This document shows positions 7,925 through 17,045 of a DNA stretch of 64,000 nucleotides, in pieces (within the stretch, counting starts at the first letter, position 1; every line of letters begins with the position of its first letter). The position numbers and the translations under genes are program-made. Under the pieces are notes generated by a model that worked only from the letters and a program-made list of their open reading frames with translations, had not been told where the DNA came from and ran no database searches. This stretch comes from Nocardia macrotermitis (GTDB taxonomy: Bacteria; Actinomycetota; Actinomycetes; Mycobacteriales; Mycobacteriaceae), in NCBI RefSeq assembly GCF_009604405.1, contig NZ_WEGK01000009.1, forward strand, positions 248,001-312,000, in the 5' to 3' direction.

Positions 7925-9586
7925 ATGCCGACCCCCGAACCATCGACCGCGACGGCGGAACCCCTGATCACCACCGCGACCCCGCAACCCGAGGTCGCGG
8001 CGAGATCGCGCACCGTCGGCCGGCAGTTGCGGATCGCCGGTGAATTCCTGCGCAGCCCCGAGGGCCATGCCGCGTTCCTGGGTTTCTGGGGTTCGCTGCT
8101 GATCACTCTCGGCGGGCTCGGCGCGGGCGCGGTGCGACGCAACGATCCGCTGCTGGAATCCGCGCATCTGTCCTGGCTGCGCTTCGGGCACGGCTACACG
8201 CTGGCGACCATCGTGGTCTGGCTCGGTGTGCTGTCGATGATCGTGGCGTGGGTCCGGCTGGGCCGCATCACGATCGGTCTCGGCGGCGGGACGCGGCTGG
8301 TCTCGGCGCTGCGCGACAGCGGCGATCCGGACAGTCCGGTGACGGTCAACGAGTTGCGCGCGATCGTGGGCATCTGGATCTTCCCGCTGCTGTTCGCGGT
8401 GCCGATGTTCAGCCAGGACGTCTACTCCTACCTGGCGCAGGGCGCGCTGCTGCGGGACGGCTTCGATCCGTACAAGGTGGGTCCGGTCGCGAATCCGGGC
8501 GTGCTGCTGGACAACGTGAGCCCGGTGTGGACCAGCACCACCGCACCCTACGGCCCGATCTTCCTGCTGCTGGGCAAGTGGATCACCACCATCACCGGCG
8601 ACAACGTGGTGGCCGGAACCTGGGCCATGCGGCTGGTGATGCTGCCCGGTCTGGCCCTGATGATGTGGGCGGTCCCGCATCTGACCAAGCACCTCGGCGG
8701 AAAGCCGACGGTCGCGCTGTGGCTGGCGGTGCTCAATCCGCTGGTGCTGATCCACCTGATCGGCGGCGTGCACAACGAGATGCTGATGGTCGGGCTGATG
8801 GCCGCCGGTATCGCGCTGGTGCTGGAGCGGCATCACGTCGCGGGCATCGTGGTGGTCGCGATCGGGGTGGCGATCAAGGCGACCGCGGGGGTGGCGCTGC
8901 CGTTCCTGGTGTGGATCTGGATGATCCACGAACGCGAACGCCGCGCGGCGAAGAACGAGGAGCCGCTCCCGCATCCGATCTGGACGTTCGCGAAGATCGG
9001 CGGGCTGGGCCTGACGGTGTTCGTGGCGGTGTTCGCCGCCGCCTCGGCCGCGGCCGGGGTGGGCATCGGCTGGCTGACGGCGCTGTCCGGATCGAACAAG
9101 ATCATCAACTGGCTCTCGCTGCCGACGATCCTCGCGCACATCGTCACCTGGTTCACGCCGTGGGCGCTCAATCCGGTGCTGGACTGGACCCGGCCGATCT
9201 GTGAGATCGCCATGGTGGGCGCGCTGGTCTGGACGTGGTGGCGGTTCAAGCTCACCGAGCGTCAGGCGGTGCTTGGCATCGTGATCGCGTTCGTCGCGAT
9301 CGTGATCCTCTCGCCCGCCGCGCTGCCCTGGTACTACTCGTGGCCGCTGGCGCTGGCCGCCGGGTTCGCGATGTCCACCACGACGTTGAGTGTGCTGGTC
9401 GGGCTGTGCACGTGGTTGATGCTGGTGTTCGAGCCCGGTGGGGCGATCGGGTTGTACAGCTTCTGGTACGTCGCGGCGGCCACCTTCGCCGCGGTGGTGG
9501 CGGCGTTGTCGTTGCGCACGGTCGACCCGCTGCGGCTGCGCGCGGGGTCCGGGAAACCGTCCGGTAGCATCCGCTCCTCGCGATGA
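7925..9586 (+). CDS. mptA: Alpha-(1->6)-mannopyranosyltransferase MptA
   Basis: GT-C type polyprenyl-phosphomannose-dependent mannosyltransferase of about 553 aa with many membrane helices. In mycobacteria and corynebacteria MptA completes the alpha-1,6 mannan backbone of lipomannan/lipoarabinomannan. Stretches such as ESAHLSWLRFGHG, QDVYSYLAQGALLRDG, DPYKVGPVGNP-like and LIHLIGGVHNEMLMVGLM closely match Rv2174 from memory. I choose ATG 7925 because of a nearby GGGGGAA; ATG 7877 would add 16 residues. Its stop overlaps the crtB start (ATGA). Its place between crtI and crtB is odd for a lipoglycan gene. Confidence 0.9.
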   Translation: MPTPEPSTATAEPLITTATPQPEVAARSRTVGRQLRIAGEFLRSPEGHAAFLGFWGSLLITLGGLGAGAVRRNDPLLESAHLSWLRFGHGYTLATIVVWLGVLSMIVAWVRLGRITIGLGGGTRLVSALRDSGDPDSPVTVNELRAIVGIWIFPLLFAVPMFSQDVYSYLAQGALLRDGFDPYKVGPVANPGVLLDNVSPVWTSTTAPYGPIFLLLGKWITTITGDNVVAGTWAMRLVMLPGLALMMWAVPHLTKHLGGKPTVALWLAVLNPLVLIHLIGGVHNEMLMVGLMAAGIALVLERHHVAGIVVVAIGVAIKATAGVALPFLVWIWMIHERERRAAKNEEPLPHPIWTFAKIGGLGLTVFVAVFAAASAAAGVGIGWLTALSGSNKIINWLSLPTILAHIVTWFTPWALNPVLDWTRPICEIAMVGALVWTWWRFKLTERQAVLGIVIAFVAIVILSPAALPWYYSWPLALAAGFAMSTTTLSVLVGLCTWLMLVFEPGGAIGLYSFWYVAAATFAAVVAALSLRTVDPLRLRAGSGKPSGSIRSSR

Positions 9587-10521
9587 CGACGGTTGCCGCC
9601 GCGCGGGTCCCCGGCGGGGACCTGTCCGAGGCGTACCGGCACTGCCGGGGTGTCGCCGCCGCGCACGGGCGCACGTATTTCCTTGCGACCCGGCTGCTTT
9701 CGGCCGAGCGACGCCCGGCCGTGCACGCGCTGTACGCCTTCGCGCGCACCGTGGACGATATCGTCGATCACGAGATCGCCCCGGGCACAACCGATTCCGC
9801 GGCGGTGGCGCGACTGGACCGGATCGAAGCGCAGCTGCGCGCCCGCCTGGATCGGTGCGGCCCGGTCGATCCGGATCCGGTGCTGGCCGCCGTCGCGGAC
9901 ACCATCACCCGGTACGACATTGCGCCACAGCACTTCTGGGTCTTCCTCGACGCCATGCGGATGGATGTGCCCGGCAGCGCGCGATTCCGGAACCGGTATC
10001 GCACGATGGCCGAACTCCGCGACTACATGCGAGGCTCGGCGGCGGCGATCGGATTGCAGATGCTGCCGGTGCTGGGCACGGTCGTACCGGTGGCCGAGGC
10101 CGAACCGGCGGCGGCCGCGCTCGGCGAAGCCTTCCAGCTGACCAATTTCCTGCGCGATGTCGCCGAGGATCTCGACCGCGACCGGATCTACCTGCCGGCC
10201 ACCGAACTGGCCGCCTTCGGCGTCGACGAGGACCTCCTGCGCCACTGCCGCCGCACCGGCCACACCGACCCGCGCCTGCGCCGCGCCCTGGCCCACCTCA
10301 TCGCCACCAACCGGGCGCTCTACCGCATCGCCGACCCGGGTATCGCCCTGCTGCACCCCCGCGTCCGCCCGGCCATCCACACCGCCGCCCTGCTCTACGC
10401 CGCCATCCTCGACGAGATCGAGCACGCCGGCTACGAGATCTTCACCCGCAGAGTCGTCGTCCCGGGACATCGCCGCCTCCGCGTCGCGGCCACCCACCTC
10501 CCCGCGGCCCTCACCGGCTGA
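9583..10521 (+). CDS. crtB: Phytoene synthase CrtB
   Basis: Squalene/phytoene synthase family protein of 312 aa that joins two GGPP molecules head to head. The first Asp-rich region YAFARTVDDIVDHE and the second, QLTNFLRDVAEDLDRDRIYLP (shown in part), carry the Mg-diphosphate ligands expected of the family. The ATG at 9583 overlaps the mptA stop as ATGA. Its last 23 bp (10498-10520) recur twice downstream in a tandem repeat. With crtE and crtI this gives a complete route from IPP to lycopene. Confidence 0.92.
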   Translation: MTTVAAARVPGGDLSEAYRHCRGVAAAHGRTYFLATRLLSAERRPAVHALYAFARTVDDIVDHEIAPGTTDSAAVARLDRIEAQLRARLDRCGPVDPDPVLAAVADTITRYDIAPQHFWVFLDAMRMDVPGSARFRNRYRTMAELRDYMRGSAAAIGLQMLPVLGTVVPVAEAEPAAAALGEAFQLTNFLRDVAEDLDRDRIYLPATELAAFGVDEDLLRHCRRTGHTDPRLRRALAHLIATNRALYRIADPGIALLHPRVRPAIHTAALLYAAILDEIEHAGYEIFTRRVVVPGHRRLRVAATHLPAALTG

Positions 10522-10743
10522 CACCCCGGTGCCGCCCGGCCCATCGCACTCCGACAGGCACTGTTCGCGACCCGGCTCCCCGCGGCCTATCTCCCCGCGG
10601 CCCTCACCGGCTGCGCCACGGTGCCGCCTGGCCCATCTCACTCCGACAAGCACCGTTCGCGACCCGGCTCCCCGCGGCCCTCACCGGCTGGCGCCCCGGT
10701 GCCGCCCGGCCCATCGCACTCCGACAAGCACTGTTCGCGACCC
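10498..10743. repeat. Tandem repeat copying the 3' end of crtB (77-93 bp units)
   Basis: The 23-bp tail of crtB (10498-10520) reappears at 10591-10613 and 10668-10690, each time followed by the same block GGTGCCGCC..GGCCCATC..CACTCCGACA. The first unit is longer because it contains an extra partial copy of CTCCCCGCGGCC near 10576. The third unit ends in different sequence at about 10743. No gene is visible between crtB and the next coding region. Confidence 0.85.
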
Positions 10744-10844
10744 ACCTCACCTATGAAACACGTGACAGGCGCACGGAACCCGTGCCCGGCGCGGGCTCAG
10801 CGGCAACACGCGAGGGGCCGCGAACCGGAAGCCGAGGACATCGA

Positions 10845-11213
10845 TCAGAACGGGTCCGCGGCCGCCCGGCGGATCACTTCCCGGGCAAGAGGTCCGTGCA
10901 ACGCGTCGATGGGGCGGCCCGGGAGGGTCTCGTCGGTGAGGTAGACCCATTCCAGGATCTCCTCGTCGGTGTACTTCGCGTCCCGCATGACGGTGATCAG
11001 GCCGGTCAGATGTTTGGTGACCGCGCCGTCCGCGTCGAAGAAGTCCGTGGGGATGCCCGCGATGCCGTCGCGTCGGACCGCGATGATCTGATGATCTCGC
11101 AGCATCTGGTGCACTCTGGTCACGGCCATACCCAGCTGCTCGGCCACATCGGGCAGGGCGAGCAGGGTCACCGACTCCGGCAGCACGTCGTCGCTGCATG
11201 GAAATGCGCTCAC
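10845..11213 (-). CDS. Rv2175c-like winged-helix DNA-binding protein
   Basis: Small protein of 122 aa resembling M. tuberculosis Rv2175c, a winged-helix DNA-binding protein phosphorylated by PknL. The N-terminal LPDVAEQLGMAVTRVHQMLR is a good helix-turn-helix, followed by the wing VRRDGIAGIPTDFF. I place the start at GTG 11213 (VSAFPCSDD), the closest to the family's length; an in-frame start at 11276 would run into the pknL promoter region. The gene is divergent from pknL with about 80 bp between starts, consistent with the kinase-substrate pair known in mycobacteria. Confidence 0.84.
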   Translation of the reverse strand: MSAFPCSDDVLPESVTLLALPDVAEQLGMAVTRVHQMLRDHQIIAVRRDGIAGIPTDFFDADGAVTKHLTGLITVMRDAKYTDEEILEWVYLTDETLPGRPIDALHGPLAREVIRRAAADPF

Positions 11214-11295
11214 GCCGACAACGGTAGTCTGCGGGTCACGCCTATACGATCGGTGGTGCCACCATCGGGGTGGCACAGCGAGAGGTGAGAGCTTC

Positions 11296-13260
11296 GTGAA
11301 AGGCGGCGGAGGGCAGTTGATCGGCCAGATACTGGACGGGCGCTACCGTATCGACGCGCCGATCGCCCGGGGTGGCATGTCGATGGTGTTCCGGGGGGTG
11401 GACACGCGCCTGGACCGGCCGGTCGCGATCAAGGTGATGGATCCGAAGTTCGCCGGAGACCCGCAGTTCCTGAGCCGCTTCGAATTCGAGGCCCGCGCGG
11501 TCGCCAAACTCAAACACCCCTCCCTGGTCGCGGTGTACGACCAGGGCGTCGACGGTGAACACCCGTTCCTGATCATGGAACTGGTCGAGGGCGGCACCCT
11601 GCGCGAACTGCTGCGCGAGCGCGGCCCGATGCCCCCGCACGCGGTGGCCGCGGTCGCCGAGCCGGTGCTGGCCGCGATCGGGGTGGCGCATCGCGCGGGG
11701 CTGGTGCATCGCGACGTGAAACCCGAGAACGTGCTGATCTCCGACGCCGGTGAGGTCAAGATCGCCGACTTCGGCCTGGTCCGCGCGGTGGCGGGCTCGA
11801 ACATCACCTCCTCGAGCGTCATCCTGGGCACTGCGGCGTACCTGTCCCCCGAACAGGTCTCCAACGGCAGCGCCGACGCGCGCAGCGACGTGTACTCCTT
11901 CGGCATCCTGATCTTCGAGATGCTCACCGGCAGAACGCCGTTCACCGGTGACACCTCGCTGTCGATCGCCTATCAGCGGGTGGAGAAGGACGTCCCGAAC
12001 CCGAGCCGGTTCATCGAGGGCGTCCCGCCGGAATTCGACGAACTGGTCGCGCGGGCCACCGCGCGCGAGCCCGCGCACCGCTTCACCGACGCCACCGAGA
12101 TGGCCGCGGAACTACGCCGCATCGTGCGGGAGCTGAACCTGCCCGCCTACCGCGTGCCCGCGCCGCGCGAATCGGCCGAGCACCAGTCCGCCCGCTACCG
12201 CGCGGTCACCCCGCAGCATCCGGCGCCGCCCGAACCGGCGACCACCCGGATCGCCGCCGAATCGGCCGGCTCCCCGCACACCCGCGTGCTGACCACGTCG
12301 CATTCGCGCGCCGAGCCGACCGGCTACGCCGCACCCCAACCGCGCGAGCCCTACTATCCCGACTACGACGACGACCGCAACACCTCGCGGCGGCGCGTGC
12401 TGATCTGGGTGGGGATCGTGGTGGCGCTGGCGCTGCTGCTCGGCGTCGGCGGCTGGTATCTGGGCGTCGAACGTTATGCGGCGGTCCCGGCGATCGCGGG
12501 TATGGACACCGCCGCGGCGACCACGGCACTGCAACAGGCCGGATTCTCCACCACCCAGCGCGCCAAGGCGTCCGATACCGTTCCGGTCGGCGGCGTGGTG
12601 GGTACCGATCCATCGGCGGGGCAGCGGGTGCTCAAGGGGTCGACGATCGCGGTGCTGGTGTCCAGCGGTAAACCGCAGGTGCCGCGGTTCCGTTCCGGTC
12701 AGGACGTGCAGTCGGTGCAGCAGGCCATCCGCGATCAGGGCCTGATTCCGGTGGACAGCGGGGAGATCGCCAGTACCGCGCCGAAAGGTACGGTGGCGCA
12801 ACTGGATCCGGCGCCGGGGACCGCGCTGCCCTCGGGGGCGAGCGTGAAGGTGTTCCGCAGCAAGGGATCCGTGCGGGTCACCGTGCCCGATGTGAGCGGC
12901 AAGAGCGTGGACGACGCCAAGGCCGCACTCCAGAGTGTGGGAATCACGGTGCAGGACACCAAGACCCGGTTCGACGCTGGAGTGAAGGCCGACCAGGTGA
13001 TCGGCACCGATCCGCCCGGAGGAAGCTCCGCGCTGTCGGGCAGCACGGTGACCCTCTACGTGTCCAACGCGGTGCAGGTGCCCGACGAGGTCGGCAAGAG
13101 CGCGAGCGCGGCCCGTTCGGAGTTGGAGGGCCTGGGCTTCAAGGTGGTGCTGAACCAGGTGTTCAGCACCGACCAGGGCACGGTGCGGGTGCAGACGCCG
13201 TTCGGCGGCAGCAATGTCGCGCCGGGCAGCACGATTACTTTGACCGTCCTGCCATTCTGA
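11296..13260 (+). CDS. pknL: Serine/threonine protein kinase PknL with PASTA repeats
   Basis: Transmembrane receptor kinase of 654 aa. The kinase domain covers about 14-275: glycine loop ARGGMSMV (24-31), catalytic Lys in VAIKVMD (46), HRDVKPEN with the catalytic Asp at 140, and DFG at 158-160. A Pro-rich juxtamembrane stretch leads to a helix at about 372-392, then four extracellular PASTA-like repeats (VPAIAGMD, VPRFRSGQ, VPDVSGKS and VPDEVGKS starts), which in other kinases sense muropeptides or lipid II. M. tuberculosis PknL lacks the PASTA part; corynebacterial PknL has it. The GTG at 11296 agrees with the kinase N-terminus. The 3' end overlaps a convergent hypothetical gene by 26 bp. 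Confidence 0.93.
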   Translation: MKGGGGQLIGQILDGRYRIDAPIARGGMSMVFRGVDTRLDRPVAIKVMDPKFAGDPQFLSRFEFEARAVAKLKHPSLVAVYDQGVDGEHPFLIMELVEGGTLRELLRERGPMPPHAVAAVAEPVLAAIGVAHRAGLVHRDVKPENVLISDAGEVKIADFGLVRAVAGSNITSSSVILGTAAYLSPEQVSNGSADARSDVYSFGILIFEMLTGRTPFTGDTSLSIAYQRVEKDVPNPSRFIEGVPPEFDELVARATAREPAHRFTDATEMAAELRRIVRELNLPAYRVPAPRESAEHQSARYRAVTPQHPAPPEPATTRIAAESAGSPHTRVLTTSHSRAEPTGYAAPQPREPYYPDYDDDRNTSRRRVLIWVGIVVALALLLGVGGWYLGVERYAAVPAIAGMDTAAATTALQQAGFSTTQRAKASDTVPVGGVVGTDPSAGQRVLKGSTIAVLVSSGKPQVPRFRSGQDVQSVQQAIRDQGLIPVDSGEIASTAPKGTVAQLDPAPGTALPSGASVKVFRSKGSVRVTVPDVSGKSVDDAKAALQSVGITVQDTKTRFDAGVKADQVIGTDPPGGSSALSGSTVTLYVSNAVQVPDEVGKSASAARSELEGLGFKVVLNQVFSTDQGTVRVQTPFGGSNVAPGSTITLTVLPF

Positions 13261-13630
13261 GTGGCGCGCCGACGCTGGCTCCGGCCAGCAGATCCGCGCG
13301 GCTGATGCCGAGGCGTTCGGCGGCCAGATCCAGGGCCTGATCGAGCACCTCCTGCGAGCTGATCCCGACGACCTGGGACTGCTCGCGGCGGGCGTCACCG
13401 CGCGCCACCCGGATCCGGCAGCGCCAGCTGCACCCGCCGTGGTCGACCTCGGGACGTTCGATCACCACCGACACCGCGAGTCCGTCGACCAGCATTTCGT
13501 GTGTGACCAGCTCGGTTGTCGTAGGTACCGGCCGGTTTCCCATGCCGGTGGGATGCTGCGGTCGTCGCCGCGCCGCGGCCCGCCTTCCCATCCCTGTAAG
13601 CAATTCTCCGGCTACCGGCATCGCGCGCAT
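13235..13630 (-). CDS. Hypothetical protein
   Basis: A 131-aa protein not recognised as a named family. The central part (HEMLVDGLAVSVVIERPEVD, HGGCSWRCRIRVARG) reads as alternating beta strands, and the C-terminus (SQEVLDQALDLAAERLG) as a helix, like a small alpha/beta fold. I choose ATG 13630 because GGGAGG lies 5-6 nt upstream; ATG 13669 is an alternative. The stop lies inside the 3' end of convergent pknL (26-bp overlap). Confidence 0.62.
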   Translation of the reverse strand: MRAMPVAGELLTGMGRRAAARRRPQHPTGMGNRPVPTTTELVTHEMLVDGLAVSVVIERPEVDHGGCSWRCRIRVARGDARREQSQVVGISSQEVLDQALDLAAERLGISRADLLAGASVGAPLRMAGRSK

Positions 13631-13868
13631 CGGGTCCTCCCACAGCATTTCCCGCGTAGTGTCCGCCACCCCGGCGGATCAACACTGAAAACCTAACGCA
13701 CCAGTTCCAATACAGCAACAGCTCAGCTAATTTTGCCCCGGCCGATAGAACCGTTTGTCGGCGGGAACATAGCGGGATGCCAAAAGCCGCAGGGACACAG
13801 GGAATTACGCACTCGCATCCCGATTTCCTGCATCGCAACACGGACGCTCCACCCCACCGGTAAGGCGG

Positions 13869-14168
13869 TCAGGCTACCGCCAGCAACGGCGCTCCGGTCT
13901 CCGGATCGTTGATCGCGACGACGGTGTCGGTGGTGAACACATCCACCGACACCCCGCCGATACTCGGACTGATATTCGTCGTCACCTGCGCCGACACCGC
14001 GGCCGGATCGTAACCCCAGGAGATGTTGAAGATCAGCAGCCGACTGCCGTCGCGCAACACCACCTCCGACGGAATCCCGTCCCGATCCCGGTCACGCAGC
14101 AACCGCAGGATGGTGCGATCGGCGGGATCCACCCGCAACACACCCGCCCCGCGGAATACCACGTTCAA
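13869..14168 (-). CDS. Small hypothetical protein downstream of aroG
   Basis: A 99-aa protein beginning 26 nt after the aroG stop on the same strand, so probably in the same transcript. It has a compact alpha/beta look, with ILRLLRDRDRDGIPSEVVLRD (shown in part) followed by a strand LLIFNISWGYD. There is no signal peptide or membrane helix. I do not recognise the family and no function is assigned. Confidence 0.62.
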   Translation of the reverse strand: MNVVFRGAGVLRVDPADRTILRLLRDRDRDGIPSEVVLRDGSRLLIFNISWGYDPAAVSAQVTTNISPSIGGVSVDVFTTDTVVAINDPETGAPLLAVA

Positions 14169-14194
14169 CGCTGCGGCCCCCTCCTCGTCGGCGA

Positions 14195-15580
14195 TCAGCG
14201 CAGCATCTCGGCGACGAGGAAGGCCAGTTCCAGGGACTGCTGGGTGTTCAGGCGCGGATCACAGGCCGTCTCGTAGCGATCCTCCAGATCCAGATCCGAG
14301 ATGTCCTGCGCGCCACCGAGACATTCGGTGACGTTCTCGCCGGTCAGCTCGATGTGCAGACCGCCGGGGTGGGTGCCCAGCGCGCGATGCACCTCGAAGA
14401 AGCCCTGCACCTCGTCCACGATCCGGTCGAAGTGCCGGGTCTTGTAACCGGTCGAGGATTCGTGGGTGTTGCCGTGCATCGGATCGCACTGCCAGATCAC
14501 CTGGTGACCGGTCGCCTGCACCTTCTCGATGATCGGCGGCAGCACGTCGCGCACCTTGTGATTGCTCATCCGGGCCACCAGCGTCAACCGGCCGGGCTCG
14601 TTGTTCGGATCGAGCCGCTCCACGTACTCCACCGCCTGGCTGGGCGTGGTGCCCGGACCGATCTTGAGTCCGATCGGATTGGCCAGCAGTTCCGCGAACG
14701 CGATGTGCGCGCCGTCCAGCTGCCGGGTGCGCTCCCCGATCCACAGGAAGTGCGCCGACAGGTCGTACAGCACCGGATCACCCGCGGCGTTGTACGACAG
14801 CCGCAGCATCGCCCGCTCGTAGTCCAGCACCAGCGCCTCGTGGCTGGCGTAGATCTTGGCCGCCTGCAGGCTCGGATCCTGCACCCGGCAGGCGGTCATG
14901 AAGCGCAGGCCGCGATCGATCTCCTCGGCCAGCTGCTCGTACCGCGCCCCGGCCGGGGACTGCGCGACGAAATCGCGGTTCCAATCGTGCACCTTGTGCA
15001 GATCGGCCATGCCCGCGCCGGTCAGCGCGCGCACCAGGTTCATCGCCGCGCTGGCATTGGCGTAGGCGCGCACCAGCCGCGACGGATCGTGTTCGCGCAG
15101 TGCGGCATCCGCGACGATCGAGTTCACCATGTCGCCACGGTAGGACTTGAGGCCCTTGGCATCGGTGTCGGCCGAACGCGGTTTGGCGTACTGCCCCGCG
15201 ACCCGGGCCACCTTCACCACCGGCAGGCTCGCGCCGTAGGTCAGCACCACGGCCATCTGCAACAGGGTGCGGATATTGCCGCGGAGGTGCGGTTCGGTGT
15301 TGTCGGCGAACGTCTCCGCGCAATCACCGCCCTGCATCAGGAAAGCCTCACCGCGCGCCACCTCGGCCAGGTGCGAGCGCAACTCCTCGACCTCGGCGGG
15401 GACACAGATCGGCGGCACGCTCTCCAGTACGGTGCGCATCCGCTCGGCCTGTTCGGGATCCCAGGACGGCTGCTGCAACGCGGTACGGCTCAGCGCGTCG
15501 TCGAGCCGGCGACGCATCTCCGCGGGCAGCGGCGGCAACTCCGGCAGGCGATCGATCGGTACGTCGACGGTCCAGTTCAC
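14195..15580 (-). CDS. aroG: 3-deoxy-7-phosphoheptulonate synthase, class II
   Basis: Type II DAHP synthase of 461 aa, the first committed enzyme of the shikimate pathway, condensing phosphoenolpyruvate and erythrose 4-phosphate. Family segments are visible throughout: GEAFLMQGGDCAETF, RVAGQYAKPRS, KSYRGDMVN, WIGERTRQLDGAH, KIGPGTTP and the metal/substrate region CDPMHGNTHESSTGYKTR. Length and order match Rv2178c, which is feedback-regulated by aromatic amino acids. The ATG at 15580 is divergent from the exoribonuclease gene by about 90 bp. Confidence 0.96.
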   Translation of the reverse strand: MNWTVDVPIDRLPELPPLPAEMRRRLDDALSRTALQQPSWDPEQAERMRTVLESVPPICVPAEVEELRSHLAEVARGEAFLMQGGDCAETFADNTEPHLRGNIRTLLQMAVVLTYGASLPVVKVARVAGQYAKPRSADTDAKGLKSYRGDMVNSIVADAALREHDPSRLVRAYANASAAMNLVRALTGAGMADLHKVHDWNRDFVAQSPAGARYEQLAEEIDRGLRFMTACRVQDPSLQAAKIYASHEALVLDYERAMLRLSYNAAGDPVLYDLSAHFLWIGERTRQLDGAHIAFAELLANPIGLKIGPGTTPSQAVEYVERLDPNNEPGRLTLVARMSNHKVRDVLPPIIEKVQATGHQVIWQCDPMHGNTHESSTGYKTRHFDRIVDEVQGFFEVHRALGTHPGGLHIELTGENVTECLGGAQDISDLDLEDRYETACDPRLNTQQSLELAFLVAEMLR

Positions 15581-15670
15581 CAGACAAGAATAGATTCGGC
15601 CGCGAACTCGCGCTCACCCGGAGGTGGGGCAGTTCGCGAACGTGCGGCGAACACGCCGTAACCTCGACCG

Positions 15671-16159
15671 GTGCGCTACTTCTACGATTCGGAATTCATC
15701 GAGGACGGCACCACCATCGACCTGGTCTCGATCGGTGTCGCCTGCGAGGACGGCCGGGAGTACTACGCGGTGTCCAGCGAATTCGACGCGACGAAGGCGG
15801 GCCCGTGGGTGCGGCGCAACGTGCTGCCGAAACTGCCGGCACCGTCCTCCCCGCTGTGGCGCACCCGGCGTCAGATCCGCGACGACATCTACCGTTTCCT
15901 GATCCCCCGCACCGGTATCGAGCCGGAGCTGTGGGCGTGGGTCGGGGCCTACGATCACGTCGCGCTGTGCCAGCTGTGGGGTTCGATGGTCGATCTGCCC
16001 ACCGATATGCCCCGCTACACCAACGAACTGCGCCAGCACTGGGATATGGCCGGACGCCCGCAGCTGCCGCCGATTCCCGCCGACGCGCACGACGCCCTCG
16101 CCGACGCCCGGCACAATCTGGCCAAATTCGAGGCGATAGAAAAAGCGCGCCGCAGGTGA
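15671..16159 (+). CDS. DEDDh-type 3'-5' exoribonuclease (Rv2179c family)
   Basis: Exonuclease of 162 aa of the RNase AS/Rv2179c family, which degrades single-stranded or poly(A) RNA from the 3' end. The first two metal ligands lie in FYDSEF, a third Asp in VGAYDHVALC, and the HD...D pair in AHDALADARHN near the C-terminus. The GTG at 15671 puts the first motif at residues 4-8, as in the family. It is divergent from aroG and convergent with the acyltransferase. Confidence 0.87.
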   Translation: MRYFYDSEFIEDGTTIDLVSIGVACEDGREYYAVSSEFDATKAGPWVRRNVLPKLPAPSSPLWRTRRQIRDDIYRFLIPRTGIEPELWAWVGAYDHVALCQLWGSMVDLPTDMPRYTNELRQHWDMAGRPQLPPIPADAHDALADARHNLAKFEAIEKARRR

Positions 16160-16171
16160 TGCGACGCGCTG

Positions 16172-16198
16172 TTTTCCGCAATTTCCGCGAACGGAAAA
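16172..16198. terminator. Possible hairpin between convergent genes
   Basis: TTTTCCG at 16172-16178 pairs with CGGAAAA at 16192-16198 around a 13-nt loop, between the convergent exoribonuclease and acyltransferase stops. The stem is only 7 bp with weak A-T ends, so this is a tentative call. Confidence 0.4.
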
Positions 16199-16207
16199 TG
16201 AAAGTGC

Positions 16208-16933
16208 TTATCCGGCAATGGATTCCGGCATGCGGTCGGCCTCGGGACGGCTGCCCGAGGGCACGCCCTTCTTGAGGCTGGCCGCATAGACGTCCACGTA
16301 TTCCCGCCCGGACATCCGCATCAACTCGTACATGATCTCGTCGGTCACCGCGCGCTCCACGAAACGGTTACCGCCCATCCCCTCGTAACGCGAGAAGTCG
16401 ATCGGCTTACCGAATTTCACGCTCACCTTGCGCATCCGCCAGCGGAACGGTCCGGGCGGGCAGACCTCGTCGGTGCCGATCAGCGCGACCGGAATCACCG
16501 GGACGCCGGTCTCCAGCGCCAGGCGCGCGACGCCGGTCTTGCCCTTGTACAGCCGCCCGTCGGGCGAGCGGGTGCCCTCGGGGTACAGCCCGACCACGCG
16601 ACCCTCGTTCAGCAGCTTGCGGGCGGTGTTCAGCGCGCTCTCGGCGGCGTCGGCCCCGCTGCGGTCGATCGGGTACTGGCCGGTGCCGGAGAAGAAGAAC
16701 TTCTGTAGTCGGCCCTTGATGCCCGGGCTCGTGAAGTATTCGGCCTTGGCCAGATAGGTGATCCGGCGCGGGCTCATCAACGGCGTGAACAGCCAGTCGG
16801 TGAACGACAGATGATTGCCCGCGAGGATCACCGGTCCGTCCAGCGGGATGTTCTCCACACCTTCGACCGTAGGCCGATTGAAAAGGTGCATGAACGGACC
16901 CGGGAACACGAATTTCAACAGCCAGTAGAACAT
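16208..16933 (-). CDS. 1-acyl-glycerol-3-phosphate acyltransferase (PlsC family)
   Basis: Membrane-associated acyltransferase of 241 aa, counterpart of Rv2182c. The NHLSFTDW block gives the catalytic HX4D box, GTGQYPIDRSG and YPEGTRSPDG match acyltransferase blocks II and III, and VIPVALIG block IV. Such enzymes transfer an acyl chain to lysophosphatidic acid or related acceptors in phospholipid synthesis. The N-terminus (FYWLLKFVFPGPF) is hydrophobic and probably anchors it at the membrane. Confidence 0.9.
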   Translation of the reverse strand: MFYWLLKFVFPGPFMHLFNRPTVEGVENIPLDGPVILAGNHLSFTDWLFTPLMSPRRITYLAKAEYFTSPGIKGRLQKFFFSGTGQYPIDRSGADAAESALNTARKLLNEGRVVGLYPEGTRSPDGRLYKGKTGVARLALETGVPVIPVALIGTDEVCPPGPFRWRMRKVSVKFGKPIDFSRYEGMGGNRFVERAVTDEIMYELMRMSGREYVDVYAASLKKGVPSGSRPEADRMPESIAG

Positions 16934-17045
16934 TGCGTCCTTTCACCCCAGTCTGATTTCCGGGACCGGCGTCGTCGCGGGCACCACAGTCCGATGCCGA
17001 CTCTACCGCCGGTGATGAGTTGTGACCAAGTTCGCACGGGGGATT

